A stretch of DNA of 64,000 bases from assembly GCA_001584585.1 (NCBI GenBank), contig LSYV01000004.1:3088383-3152382 (forward strand). The letters are read 5' to 3'. The DNA is from Gonium pectorale (lineage: Eukaryota; Chlorophyta; Chlorophyceae; Chlamydomonadales; Volvocaceae). Both the position numbers and the translations under genes were made by a program. The notes under the pieces were generated by a model. The model saw only the letters and a list, made by a program, of their open reading frames with translations. It made no database searches and was not told the DNA's origin. Position 1 is the stretch's first letter. Each line of letters starts with the position of its first letter. Below are positions 44,456-57,300 of the stretch, piece by piece.

Positions 44456-45968
44456 AGCCTACTGTTTGTCGGCCAGGAATTCGTAAGGGGGCCCGATCTT
44501 TAGATGATAGCAACGGGACGCTTGTAGATCAACCCTTATGATACCAACATATGACAACGTTGCAGCAAAGATTGGCTTGTTATGTAAAGCAAGATACGTA
44601 GGGTGTTGCAGCCCTCCGTAATAGCCCGCGGTTTGGGTCAGGAGCTCCAAGCTTCAAGGTTTTGAACCTTCGTGGCGTCCTATGATAAACCAACTTGTCA
44701 ACTAAGATAACAGTTCAGCACTTCAGCATACCGCCGTACGTCATGTCATCCTCCCGCGGATGCCTCGTCGCCTTGCCCCTGTACCGTGTCATCGCAAGCG
44801 CTGCATGAACCTGATGTCATGAATCTTGCTCTTCTCTGTGGTGCACTCCTCCGCCCCAAGGGTCAGCGAGTTACGGCTGTGGAGGGGTTTGCGTGTGGAG
44901 GGGTGTGCGTGCAAATGGCACACAATGTTTGTTTGATGAGGTCTGCTCGTTTCGCACTGGTAAAGCGTTACAAAACAAAACGCGACAGAGGTCTGACCTC
45001 TCCTCAGATGCGCATTTGGAGGTTTGGCGACACTAGAGCTAAAATACGTGAACATTCTGAATGTACAGATCAGGACCCCACCTTCCAACCTCCCTCTGAC
45101 CAGCAAACCGGCTAACAACGGCAGATGCTTGTTAAGATCTGATTCACAAACGCAGAACGCCACCGTTGCACAACAGACAGGCGGTACCGTTGGGTGTCTC
45201 GCACCTTCGTTCCGTGCGACTCCTTACAGCGTCCGCTTCTCATGCTCAACGGCGCCGGCAGAACCCCGCTTCTGATGCCTTCTAACTGGTAACGTATAGT
45301 GTGACACACACAACAGTGGACATCACAAACAGGGAATGCACGCGCAGTCCTATGCTTGCAGGCCTACGCGCATTTCCTTGCAAAAACTGCCTGCTCCTTT
45401 CTCTCCGCTCACAGCAGCTCACATAACCGCCCTCCATCCATTCATCCACACTGCACCCTCCACTCAGCGTGTCACGGGTCCGCATGTTGGGAATGCCCAA
45501 TAAAAACGAGGTCACGCCAAACACACACGGGAACACGAGCAATCTGGGTGGAATCTGCCAAACCTGAGGATCTTCTTATCGCGATCAGGCACCTCGTTGA
45601 GGTTCCCCCACACCGCAAAGAACACTCCAGCAACGCTCGGGCACACCCGCGACACCTCACACACGTACACTACACTTTTGCACGACGACAACTTAAAACT
45701 CACACACCACACTCTCTTCGTGCAGAAATGCCCTCCCTTCCCGGACACACTCGGCGCGCTACCGCCGGATGAGCGCCGCTCTCTCACGGCTCTCACCCTC
45801 GTGGCCCTCCTCCGCGTCCCGCTTTGATCGACAGCGCAGTCTCAAACCCGCTAACGGCAAGATCGTCGATCACCGCAAAGCGCCAATCACCTCCACCCGC
45901 CATCGAGCCTCAACAAGCGCCACTTGCCACCTTCCATCTCCTAGATCCGCGCGGGCCAAGAAACCCAT
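44456..45968. other. Intergenic region, PSMG1 promoter and desaturase 3' UTR
   Basis: About 1.5 kb lies between two genes on the same strand. The part at 44460-44760 is AT-richer and likely holds the PSMG1 promoter. The part next to 45968 is desaturase 3' UTR. A minus-strand TGTAA at 45224-45228 is the best end point. No exon is visible. Confidence 0.55.
45224..45228 (-). terminator. Candidate poly(A) signal TGTAA (minus strand)
   Basis: This signal lies about 740 bases after the desaturase stop codon. The assignment is inference. Confidence 0.35.
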
Positions 45969-48900
45969 TTAGAACTTGGCAAGCATGACCATCTCGCCGT
46001 CGCGCTGCACGGGCTTCTGCGGCGCGGCGCCCACCTCCGACATGTAGCGCAGGAAGCGGCCCAGGATCTCGGGCAGCGTGCCGTAGTGGGCGTACTTGAT
46101 GCCGCGCTTGCGGCACTCGTCCTCCACGATGACCGAGATGGCGGGGTAGTGCAGGAAGCAGATGGCGGGGAACAGGTGGTGCTCGATCTGCGGGCCGCGG
46201 GGATGAGGGGTGGCGGGGTACTCAGTCCGTAGGCAGGGAAGCGCAGTGAAGGGCGACTGGACGGGGAGATACCGATCCTCGTCGGATGGAAACGAGGCGG
46301 GCTGGTGGGCGACCACCCACGGCCCTAATCACGGATCCTAACCTATCCGCATACCCTGACCGCATCCGCAAACCAGCCTTGCAAGCACCAAGCTGAACGA
46401 AGCCTCCAGTGAAGGTGGTGCGCGTGCGGTACTCTCCGCACCGGCCAGCCAGGCCCATACCTCAGACCGGTTACCTCCCCACCAACATCCCAACCACGCG
46501 ACATAAGCCCCGATACCCTTCGTGACCAACCTGCAGGTTGAGGCCGCCGGTGAAGAAGTTGCCCACCACGCCGCCCCAGTTGGCCGACGTCAGCACCTGC
46601 TGCACGCCCCAGTCGCGCTCCACGGCGGGCTGGTGCAGGTTGTCGCGGGTGGGGCCTGGGTCCAGCGGCTTGGTCTCGGGCACGTTGTGCGACACGGCAA
46701 ACGTGGTCGCCAGAACGATGCTCTGCGCGGCACAGCAGATAAGGGGGAGGGAGAGGGTTGTGCGGTTGGCAAGAGAGCGGCGTCGAGTCCGGCAATTGGC
46801 AACCCACGACTCTCCGCTCTGGCCAGGGCTCATTGTCACCACGCAACCCACCCGCCAGGCATCACCGCCATCACCCATCACACACCCCAAATGACAACCG
46901 CCTCAGCCAAGCCGGCCCCATCCACCTGCGTGAAGAGGTATCCGATCGCGCCACCCAGCATGGCGCTGGGCCCGTGCAGCAGCGCCGGCAGGCCGTACAG
47001 CAGCCCGTAGTGCGCCAGCTTGCCGGCCACCACGGTCTGGCGCTCAAACTGCGAAGCGCCGTACAGCGAGGCGCCCACGGTGCGGTTGTCGAACAGCGCC
47101 TTCCAGTCGCCCACCTGGAAGACCAGCTGCAGGAACGGGAACAGCACCCACTGCGGAGAGGACGGGGGGAGCACGGAATGGAGGGGGCGCAGAGGGGGCG
47201 GGGAAACACGGGAGGGAGGGGCGGAGGAGGTTACGAGGGAGGGGGAGGGAAGGGGCGATGACGTGTACGTAGCAAACATGAAGTAAAGTCAATGGAGCGC
47301 AGCCCAACGGCGTCTCCAGGCCATCCGCGTGGTTTCTCACCGCCGTCGCACATCACTGCAGGCTGCTGCATCATGCACGTCTGCGCCAAGAGCAACAGCC
47401 TCTCCCGCCCTTTTGACGCATCCCTGCTCCACATCCGGCCCTGCCCCCTGCGTCCGCGCCCACCATGTAGATGTGCTGGAACTGGTGGTACCAGTGGCGC
47501 GGCAGGCGGTCGTCGAAGCGCAGCAGGGGGAAGGCCGAGAACACGTCCTCATCGAGCGCGTCGTCGTTGCAGTGGATGTGGTGCGACACCTGGCGGGGCC
47601 GGGGCGAGGAGGAGGAGGAGAGAGTCGGCGTTCAGCCTAACAGCGAGAAAGCTGAGCCTTTTTCGTGGCGGACAGGTGAGTTACACGCTATGGCTACTCT
47701 TCGCCTTGCTTACCCGCACCTCTCTCCACTCTCGAAGCAACCTGCCCGCCCCCGATGCTTTGCCACCCCTGACCAGAAGCCCGGCGCCCCTGTGCGGTGT
47801 CGCACCTGGTGGTGGTAGCGCCACATTAGGCTGGATCCGCCCGCCAGGTCGTTGGTGAGGCCGAGCAGGTTGTTGACAACGGGGTTGGTGGACATGGCGC
47901 CGTGGTTGCCGCAGTGCTGGATGGTCAGGCCGATCCAGGCGCCGCCCAGGCCTGGGCAGGACCAGGGGGATTTGAGAAACAGGGTTTTATGGGACGGGGC
48001 AAGGGGTGTGTGTACGTGCAGCGGATGGGTGGCGGGGTTGCTGGGCAGGCAGGCAGGCAGGCAGGCAGGGCGGAACAAGGTGCGAGAACCGAGGTGAGAG
48101 TGGGAGGGCCATGCGACCCACGGCCCACGAATGCTTGCGGAGCCGTGCGGCCCTTCTCGCTACAGGCGCCACGCCTACGGCCGGGGCTTGGGGCACCGGA
48201 GCGCAGCAAACGCAGAAGGGCGCAACGAACTGTGGCGTGGCCTATGGATACCCGGGGTCGGGAGGGGGACCCTCTCACCGAGCAGCGCGCCAGTCAGCGG
48301 GTTGGCGTCGTAAGTGTAGAGCGCGTAGGCGGCCACCGCGTAGCCCAGCACCGCCAGCACGGCGCTCTCACTGCCCGAGCGGTGCGCGCCCTTAATCTCG
48401 GTGCCCTTGAACACCTCCTTGCGCACGCGCTCCCTGCCCGGGGGTGGGGGAGAGGGATAGGAATGGGGAGAGCACGTGTTGAGCGCGGCGTTGGGAAGTT
48501 GAAGGAGAAAGGGATGAATAACGACGAGCTGGGCGTCAGCGGTGTTGTGGGGGCATGCTGGTGTCCGTGGTGCCGTTCTCTGTGCGTGCGCGATCGCCCG
48601 CTTTGCGCGGAGCGGGGCCGCCGGCAGAGAGGCAGCAGGCACTAGGCGCGGGGCAAGACCGCCGGGGGGGAAACGAGGACGGGGAAATGAAGCCCCAGGC
48701 CTCAGTCCCGCCCCAACCCTTGAAGCACCCGCATCGGCCGCCTGCCCCCCCCACCCCGCCTTCCCCCGTAGCCCGCCAGCCCGCCAATGCGTACGGCCCA
48801 GCCCTCCCAGCCCATGCCCTCGTCGTACTCCCAACTGACGCCCCCACCCTGCTCCCTTTACCACACGCCGTGCACGTCGACGAGCCGTGCGCCCCCGAAC

Positions 48901-50082
48901 CGCACACGAGCAAAACAACACCTCCGCCCCACCTAATCGCGTTGTACAGCTCGCTGTCGTTGGGCCGGGGCGACTGCGGCACCGCGTCCACGGGGAAGCC
49001 CTCCAGCACCGGCAGCCGCTTCAGCATGCCCACGGCAACCTGGTGGGCGGGGGAGATGACGCTTGGGCCCCGGGATCAGGGTACTACGACATATCGAAGT
49101 GGAGGAGAGAGACGGGTGAAAAGGGTTGGGAAGGGCGGAAGGGGGCGTCGACGGCGCTGGCGCGCCTCGAGGCAGCTCTGTGCAGGTTCCGGTGTGTAGG
49201 AGCGTTATCTATGTAGGTGAACAAGGCGTGGACCCGGGATGCGGCACGGGATGCGGGGGAGAAGGGATACAATCGTCAGGTCTCAGGTGCATGCGTAGGG
49301 TGTGCACGGTGGTTGTGCTCGGCCGCCCTAAAGCACCCTGCACCACTTGCACGATAGGCCGACCCGGGCACAAAGGATACGCATACGATGGCAGATGCCC
49401 AACAGGGCGGTCCCACAAGGCGTCTCAAAACTCCATGACTGGGTGGGTAGCGCGCACCTCGGGTCGGAGGTGGTACGACTCGAACAGGGCGGTGGCGTCG
49501 CGGCCAACCGCCAGGTTGAGCAGCCAGCGGCCACCCGGGTGGCGGTCCAGGTAGGGGGTCAGGTCGTACGCCACGCCACGGTACACAGTCCACCTTGGGA
49601 GACGGAGAGCGGCGGGAGTAAGGGGGCCGCGGTTGGTTGGCTAGATTTTGGGGGAAGATAGGCCCCAGAACACCCCCGCGCCGACATAACTTCCAAGGCA
49701 CGGCTTGGGGGCACCAAGCACATACGTCCCCCCCCTGCACCCGGTGGACGCCATGCCACACGAAAGTTCAGGCAGACGCTGCATCGCCGGCTTACTTGTA
49801 CTTCGTCCACTTCTCGTCCTCCCACGGGTCGCCGCCGCTGGGCACGGACGTCTTGGGCGGGGTATCAACGACCGCCGTGGACGGCTCGGCGACCACACGG
49901 GTGGCCAGGCTCCTCCGGCCCGCGGACGACCGCGGCAGGTTCATCGACACTCCGCGGCATGGCAGCCGGAGCAGCGCGCCGGCCGGCGCCTGCAGCGGAC
50001 GGGGGTTGATTACTGATGCAAGCGCATGCAGCGACATGACGACAACAGCCCGATACGATATCATATCCAATTGTAGCTCCAT
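45969..50082 (-). CDS. Cytochrome b5-fused front-end fatty acid desaturase
   Basis: Nine exons join in phase: 50082-49796, 49593-49458, 49039-48933, 48433-48279, 47951-47806, 47589-47464, 47150-46926, 46722-46531, 46187-45969, giving 530 residues. A plastid-like leader (to about 75) precedes a cytochrome b5 domain with haem motif HPGG (DLTPYLDRHPGGRW) and a second His in SYHLRP. Three histidine boxes follow: QHCGNHG (about 240), HHQVSHH (about 275-281, split by an intron) and QIEHH (about 457-461, split by an intron; Q replaces the first His, typical of front-end enzymes). It should insert a double bond near the carboxyl end of a polyunsaturated acyl chain (delta-4, delta-5 or related); regiochemistry cannot be read from sequence. 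The alternative start at 50037 (MSLHALAS) gives a more standard transit peptide. Confidence 0.92.
48044..48070 (+). repeat. Microsatellite (GGCA)n
   Basis: About six and a half GGCA units occur in tandem inside intron 4 of the desaturase gene. Confidence 0.9.
48498..48545 (+). repeat. Short repeat copy A3 (desaturase intron)
   Basis: GTTGAAGGAGAAAGGG ... ACGACGAGCTGGGCGTCAGC matches 10765-10813 closely over about 48 bases in the same plus-strand orientation. Both hosts are minus-strand genes, so the repeat is antisense in both introns. Confidence 0.6.
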
Positions 50083-50549
50083 TTTGCAGCGCTGGCGTGC
50101 TTGACCAAGGGTCGTGGCAGCAAGCGATTGATTTCTGTGGTCCCACGTACCGGCCCCTCCCGCAGGGGCGGCCGCGCCAATACAGCGACAGGTATCTCCA
50201 GGTGAATGCTTACCTTGGTATGGAGGACAGTCGGGGCGGACTTAGCGGCAAGCATGGTGCAGAGTTCGTTGGGCCTGTTGTTGCCGCCTGGTATCTACGC
50301 TCTCTCGGCCAGAGATAAATCTCGGCCCCTGTTTATGGATATAGACACAGTCACGGCTGATACAGCGGGGGCTGCACGAAATGCATGGCCGTACGGCCAG
50401 TGTGTGTCTGAAGTTGGCGTCGCGATGGAGTCCCGTTGACAGGGGCCGAAAGACGTCATCGTAAACTTCATGCAGTAATCACATGACGCCCGCTGAGTAA
50501 GGGGTATGCAACATCGTTGAGCGCGGGCCCTTGCTCGAGCTAGGGTCCC
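50083..50549. promoter_or_regulatory. Divergent promoter region, desaturase / SAM protein
   Basis: These 467 bases lie between opposing start codons. The promoter role is inferred from position. An upstream non-coding or short coding exon for either gene cannot be excluded. Confidence 0.4.
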
Positions 50550-53500
50550 ATGAGCGGCTACGGAGGCAGCCTCCAGTCATGGCTACAGGTGATGATTTCC
50601 CCTCGCGCACGTGCGTGAAACGGGCCCAGGCTCCCACGTTCACCTCTCCCCCCCTCCGCTCCCCCCGCTCTTCCCCCGCTCTCGGCCCCCTACCCCGCGC
50701 CCGCCGATTGCGCTTTACGGCCCGATAGTACCTCCGCCTGGAGAAGTACTACCCGCAGCTGAGCGCCATGGGCCACGATGCGCGCTCCCTTGCGCTGCTG
50801 GAGGACGCGGAGCTGGTGGCTCTAGGGCTGCCACTGGGTGGGTGCGGCCTGTGCGACCTTCCTCTTGGCACTGCCTCCCGTTGTTCCTTGCCTGACGTTG
50901 CACCGGACAGCCGTACGTGATCTCTGCTGTATCATTTCCGATGGCCAATGGGCTGCCCTGTGCATCACCAGCCCCTCGAAGACCCTGCTCACACGCAGCT
51001 CACTGGGCGTAACCCGCAGGCCCGCGGAAGAAGATCCGCCTGAACGCCGGACTCATACTGCAAAGCTGCGGCCAGCCCTCAGCCGCGCCCCCCGCCTTCG
51101 CTTCCACCGGACCCTGCCACGCCGCTGCCGCTGCCGGCGCTGGCGCCGGCGCGGAACTGGACCGTACCGGCTTGGCACTCGCTGCCCACCGAGCACCGGG
51201 CCCGGCCACCTGGGCCGAGGCAGGCCCCGTCAGTGCCCCGACCGCAGCGCCCCCCGGCTCCGTACTTGGATCACCACCTGAGTACGGTGGACAGGCTCCC
51301 CGTCCGAATGCTGTAGGACCACCGGTGGGACGCCCGGCACCCGTCGAAAAGCCCGGCGCGGGGCACCCGGCGCCGGCTGCGACAGGCCATTACGCACGGT
51401 CGTCGCCAGCGGCTGAGGCGACGGCCGCCCGGCAGCAGTCCGCTGCCACGTGGGCCGGCGGGGGCAATTTCCCGCCGCAGCGGCCGCCTGGGGCGCTCCA
51501 GTGGCAGCTGCCTCACGGGGCAGGCCGGGACGGTACTGGCGGGACAGGCACCAAACCAGGGGCCACGTCCGGAGCCGGCATCGGCCCGCTACGCAGCAGC
51601 CCGGGTGTGCCCATCTCCGCCCAGGGAACGGGCCATCCGGCTGCTGGGCGAGCTACTGGCCGGATCAGCGGGTCTGGGCCAGCGACAACCGTCACCGGCA
51701 CAACCGCCAACCGGCCCGCGCCGCCCGCGCCGCATGTGCCACATGACGCCCTGGCCGCAAGCTGCCAGGGGCCCGCTCCGCAGCCGGGCCGGGGCGTCGG
51801 GGGGACAGGTGCAGGGCCGGCTGGCGGCGCGCCGTGCCGGCCTGACCCGCGACAAGACCCGTGGCTGGGCGCCTCCGGTGACGACGCGGGTGCTGCGGCA
51901 GCAGTGGACGCACGCGGCGCCCAACAGCCCCGCAACATCAGTCCGCAATGCTCGGGCCAGGGGTCCGCCGAGCAGATCGCGCTGGCTCGTCTGTATCCCG
52001 AAGTGCGAGAACCTCGTGCGGCCGCATCGGCACGTAGCGGGCCAGCGACTGATCAGGCCGCTACGGCCGCGTTCGCAGCAGCGGCGCAGGCCACAGCTCG
52101 CCAGGCTAGCAGCAGCGGAACCGCTTCGGCACATGGCGCCGTGCCGGGGGGCCTATCCCGAGGCGGCGTGCTCAAGCGTTCGCGGTCATGGGACGGAGGA
52201 GGTGTGTGGCGAGGCACTGCGAGTGGTCGTGATGACGCGAGTGCGGGGGCAGCGGCCGCCAGCGGCGATGGCCAGCAGCAGGGGCTTCTGGCGCGGCGCT
52301 GTAGCAGGCCCTGGCACGACGGCCAGTCTCTCTTCGCGGCGGCGGCTTCCTCACAGCCCGTGGATTGTAGCGTGGGCCCCCTCATGCAGCCCGCACTGGC
52401 TAACGAGGAGCGCACAGCCGGTCCGGCCGCTTTGGCAGCCGAGAACCGCCGTCACGTCGATGCGGCAGGTGCGGCAGTGCCGTTGACCTCGGCGGCAGCG
52501 GTGACGCGTGAAGTACCTTCCCACGGCCCTGCCGCCGCCCAGTCGGGCCACGGGACGGGTACAGGGCCGTGTAGCGCACCCGGGGCTTCCCTGCTGGACG
52601 ACCCGCGGAACTACGAGACGCCGGAGCTGCTGCTGCAGCTTTTGTACGACGACAGCGGGACGGCGGCGGTGGCGGCGGCGGGGCGCAGCGCGGCCGCGGC
52701 AACGGCTGCGATGCCCGGCGCAGTCCACGCTCATGCGGCGACGCAGCCGCGGCGCAGCGCCGGTGAGCAGCCATGCGATCAGCAGCGCACAGGAGCCGCC
52801 AACGATCCCGGTCGATGGGAAGCGAGCTTGGGAGGTGCGGCGGCTGCCGCAGCGGCGGCGCCAACCGGACGGCTCAGTGGGCCCGGCGAGGAGGCCGTTG
52901 TGACGCGGGAGCAGCGCCTGGCCCGCCTGCACGCGCTGCGGGAGGAGGTGGCGGCGACGGAGCGGCTCCTCGTCACTCTGCGGCAGATGGTGGCAGACGA
53001 GGAGGCCGCGCTGGCGGGGACTGCGGCACCGGGACGCGCCGGTGGTGCTGCTGAGGCGTCAGGCACGGCGGCGGCGCAGTGGCGGTCGGCGGCGGCGCTG
53101 CAAGTAGCCGGTACGGCGCACGCACGGGCTCGCCCCGAGGCTGCTGCGTACGGGCGGCTGGGGCCGGAACGGCTGGAAGGCCGGGATGGGCCGCGGGTTG
53201 AGCATGCTGATGGAGATGCGGACCTACAGCTGCTGCTCACGCAGCCCCGGCCTCTGCTCCAGAGGGCGGCACCGAGGCCGACCGCTTCAGCCCCTGGAGC
53301 GGAGCGGAGAGCGGGTCACGGAGGCACTACGGCCAGTAGTGTTAGCGGTGGTGGGAGTGATGGTGGAGGGTCTGCGTCGAGTAGTGGCGATGCCGGTGCG
53401 GGTGCGGGTGCAGGTGCAGGGTGGCGCCGCGGTGACTCGGGGGAGGAGCCCATCAACCTGGTGGACGGGGACGGGGACGGGGGCGGGGAGCCGTATGATG

Positions 53501-53586
53501 TGGAGGCGGGGGCGGACTGGGGCCACGAGGCTGGTGTGGAGGCCCCTGGCTGGTCTATGGCAGAGCGCTTTGAGCTGCTTGGGTGA
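50550..53586 (+). CDS. SAM-domain protein with very long disordered tail
   Basis: Three exons join in phase: 50550-50588, 50729-50837, 51020-53586, giving 904 residues. Joining the exons rebuilds a complete sterile alpha motif at residues 4-70: GGSLQSWLQ, YLRLEKYYPQLSAMGHDARS, LLEDAELVALGLPLGPRKKI and RLNAGLI. The rest, almost all in one 2.57 kb exon, is Ala/Gly/Pro/Arg-rich and probably disordered. Near residue 640 there is a short coiled-coil candidate (REQRLARLHALREEVAATER). The acidic C-terminus carries INLVDGDGDGG. SAM domains mediate protein or RNA contacts and polymer formation; partners are unknown. The first ATG was chosen because it starts exactly at the SAM domain. I do not recognise the full-length family. 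Confidence 0.82.
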
Positions 53587-54302
53587 GCGGTGAGGCCTCC
53601 GTACGACGGTGCGATTGCCAGCATGCGGGTGGGGCACTGCCGATCAGGCCGAACGGGCCGAACCTTTTATGGTGAGTTTCAGGCAGGTGCCGCATGCAAG
53701 GCCCGGGTGCTCCGCTCCCTCGAGCGCCAGACTGCAAGCCAACGTGCTCCGTGCAGTCCTCCCCCATCTCCACCTCAACCACTTCATCTCCCCGGACGAC
53801 AGAACTGTGCCCGGCACCCAAGGGCCTGGCCCGCATCCGAGCCTTCCAAGCTACAAGCAATGAAAAGCTGCTGGGGTTGTGCTCCACATATTATTAGGCG
53901 GGCCGTCTGCAGGGGCTTTTGCGGATGCCCCCCGCACCCGGCCATGTCCTGAGCGGACGCTTGTCGGTGGGGCCCACCTGGGTACGCGGGGGGCACACCG
54001 TGGGGTAGAGCACGAGCGCTCAAAATCTTGGATAGCGTGCCCCAGTCAGGCAAAGTATGGCCTCCCGGGCCTCCCCGGGAGTGCTTGAGGAAAGCTCGGC
54101 AAACCCCGCACGCAACCCCCAACGACCCGTGGTACGTTTCCGGGATCCACCCTTTGCTTGACACACGAGTCAAACTGATTCAATTGCCTGAACTCGGTAC
54201 TGCTGAATTGAAGCTGTCTTCCGCCAAGGCCAATTGCACTGCTGCTTGCTTTGCCCTTTCTATGCCGGGCGTGACAGACCGGCACTCAGCCTAACGCACA
54301 GC
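53587..54302. other. Intergenic region between tandem plus-strand genes
   Basis: These 716 bases hold the 3' UTR of the SAM protein and the promoter of the mTERF-like gene. No exon or repeat is evident. Confidence 0.55.
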
Positions 54303-57300
54303 ATGATGAATGCATTGAATTGCTATCGGCCGGCCGCGGCCGCTGGTGTCCCGCGACGGACGAGGGTTTCGTCGGGACTGCAAGGCTTTCGGGTCTGCTC
54401 AACTCAACCCAGCGTCGACGGCGCAGGTAAGCGTTATGTGGCTGACAAACCTCTACATTGCGTCGTCTCACTGTGTCATTCAAATAGGCACGTCTTCCTC
54501 TGACGAGGACAGGCGTTTTACCTTGGGACATTACTACGGCTCCACGAAGCCGGTCAACGACGTCAAGCAACTCGACCATGCCAAGAGGCGCCGTGACAGG
54601 GTCGTTGCCGAAATTTGTGAGGTGGGGCCCTCCGACAGTTCCTTGGTGCCAGGCTTACCCGTGTCACGAGCCCGCGCGTCCCCCACATTCCAGCTGACTT
54701 CCCGCACACTGGCCTGGCACTCTTCCCAGGCGGGACGGCGCCAGGGCATCAGGGAGGAGCTGCTTCGGGAGAACCTGGACAAGCTGGAGGCGCTGCTCCC
54801 TGAGCTGACGCCCGACGTCAGCAAGATGCGAGCGGCTGACTGGGTGGGTACGCCTCTCGCGCCTGTCGTCGGAGAATACTGTCGCCCTGCAGAAACTCAA
54901 ACAAGTGCACTGCACAGTGCGTACCGTACACGCTGCACGTTGTCAGACGGATGTCGTCGGCGCGCAGGCCCTCCTCCTCATCGCCGCCCCCATCCCAACC
55001 CCTCCTTGCTGCAGGCAAAGCTCGCCAAGGATGTGAACCAGGTGCGGCGGACCGCGCATGGCCGAACAGCAGTGCCGTGCAGCACTTCTATACCAGCAGC
55101 CCGCCTTCGGCAGCCGTGCGCATCCCACGTGCATCTGCGTTCGATGGAGCGCACCCCACCACTCGCCTGCCTGGTAGCGACGACCCCAAACCCTTCCGCG
55201 TCGGGAACACTCATGCGCTGTGCCCGCTGCCGTAGCCATTGTCTCTGGGCAGCGCCCTAGGAGGTATCCTGCCTGCGAGCACGCCCCTAGGATGCAGCCA
55301 GCCGTGCGCGGCACATGCCGACACGCGCAGCCGAGGCCGGCTTGCCGTTTGAAGGGCTGCAGCTGTGAGACGGGTTGTGGCCCCCGCCTACCCAGGTGGC
55401 GCTGATGCTCGTGACGATCAAGACGTCGTACCCGGGTGCGGACTGGACGCGGGGGACCCGGACGGCGTGATGGGGCTGGGGCGCGGCGCAGTCTGTGGCG
55501 AAAGGATACCCAAGACCCAACGCCTCCGGAGTGTGCCGACAAGGTGTCCTGCACAATGGCAGTTCCTGCCGATGTCGCTTCTTCCCATCTTGCACGCCCT
55601 GTTGTCTCTGCTCCCTTCTTGTTTGTCCCTGTCCGCGCACGCGCGCGTGCGTGTGCCAACGCGCAGGCGCCAACGTGGGCAAGATCGTGGCCAAGGCGCC
55701 CAAGCTGCTGCTCAAGTCGCCCGAGGCGCTCAGGTCCGACGCCGAGGTGGTAAGTCACCACGGGACGGGATAAGTAGAAGAGGTACAATGCCACGAAGCA
55801 CGTTGTAAGCCCGTAAGCAATGTTGCGATCACAGGGCCTCTTTCTCGTTGTGTGGGCCAGAGGGCGTCTGCAGCGCGCGTTCCTCACCGAAGGGCGTGTG
55901 CGATCCGTTGCATGGCCCGGCGCGTAGGGCTGTAACGAGGGGCCCCGACGGCGCACGCGCTCCCCGCACTGCGCACCCCGCGATTCTCTCCATCTCCTCC
56001 CCTTCCTCAAACCCGGACTGCAGGCCGGCCCGGGTCTGTGCCATTCCCGTCCCGTTGACGTAATCAAGCCTTCTGTGCTCCCCCGCCCTCGGCTGCAGGT
56101 TCGGCGCGTGCTGGCGGCGGCGCCCAACCCCGACGCCATCGTGGAGGAGGTGCCCTACCTGATGGAGCCCTCGGCGCTGGCGCAGAGCCTCTCCAACGTG
56201 GCCAGATGGTGGGGGAGGGCCGCCCCCCTAGGGCGAGCGTGAGGAGCCTATCATAGCGTTCATGAATGGGAAAACCCATATGTGACTTGTCGGGCAGCCG
56301 AGGAGCGTCATCTGGAGGCTTCCGTTTTACAATCCGTGCTTGTCTTGTTCGTTCGGTGCTTTCTGCTCTCACGCGCCTCTCGTAATGTCATACGTACGGC
56401 AGGTACAACACCAAGGACCCGGTGGCCATGATCGCCAAGAACCCCAAGCTGCTGCTCAACGTGGAGGAGGCGGACCTGGAGGCGGACCCTCTGTACGGTG
56501 AGGTAAGGGCCTTCAAGGCAGGCAAGGGCGGCGGTGGCGAGACGCCCGCTAATGGCGACTGTCGTTTTCAGGGAGGGAGAGGTGGCCGCGATGCGCCCGC
56601 GGCTTGCATGGGCTGCTGGCCGCATGCGCTATGGGGCTGCGCAACGGAGACGGACCTAGCGGCTGGCTGTCCTCTGCGCCGCTTTTCGGAACCTGTTTAG
56701 GAGTACAGAGATCTGCGAGACCCGCCGTGCGGTGGGAGAGGTGAAGGACCTTCAACATGGCCAAATGCACTTGCTAGTATAGCTTTTCCGTGTGCGTAGG
56801 CCAAAGCATCAGGCCCGTGTTCTCGCCCGACCAGCAGCATGCGAGCCTGAGAGACCTCCCCTCACCATCTCTCACAGGGCCGAGACGTTGCCCGCTTGCC
56901 CGCCCTCTTCACCCTTGCAGCTGACGACGGCGGGCTGAGGAGCGTGGGGCTGGGTCGGGATGTCAGGGACCTGGCAGAGCGTTCCCGCAGCTCCCGCGCA
57001 GCCCGTAGGTCCCTCGCGGAGAGCGTGGCTTGTGGCTACTTTCTGACCCCTGCGCTTAATGCGGTCCGGGCTTCCAAGCCGGTGCGGCGCTTTATGGTGA
57101 TCTGCGGTCGGCTTGCGAGGCTCGGGTGCCACGGGTCTTGCGGACCTGTTCTGGCGCTGCGTTTTGGGGTTCCCTCCCACGGGGTGGGGCCTTTGCACGC
57201 AACGCCGTTCCCAGGCGCAGAGCGCCCTCACAGGCAAGTGCTCGCACGTGCCGCGGTACGCCCGATGTCTCGCTCGATAGTCCGCTCGCGGTGCCATGGG

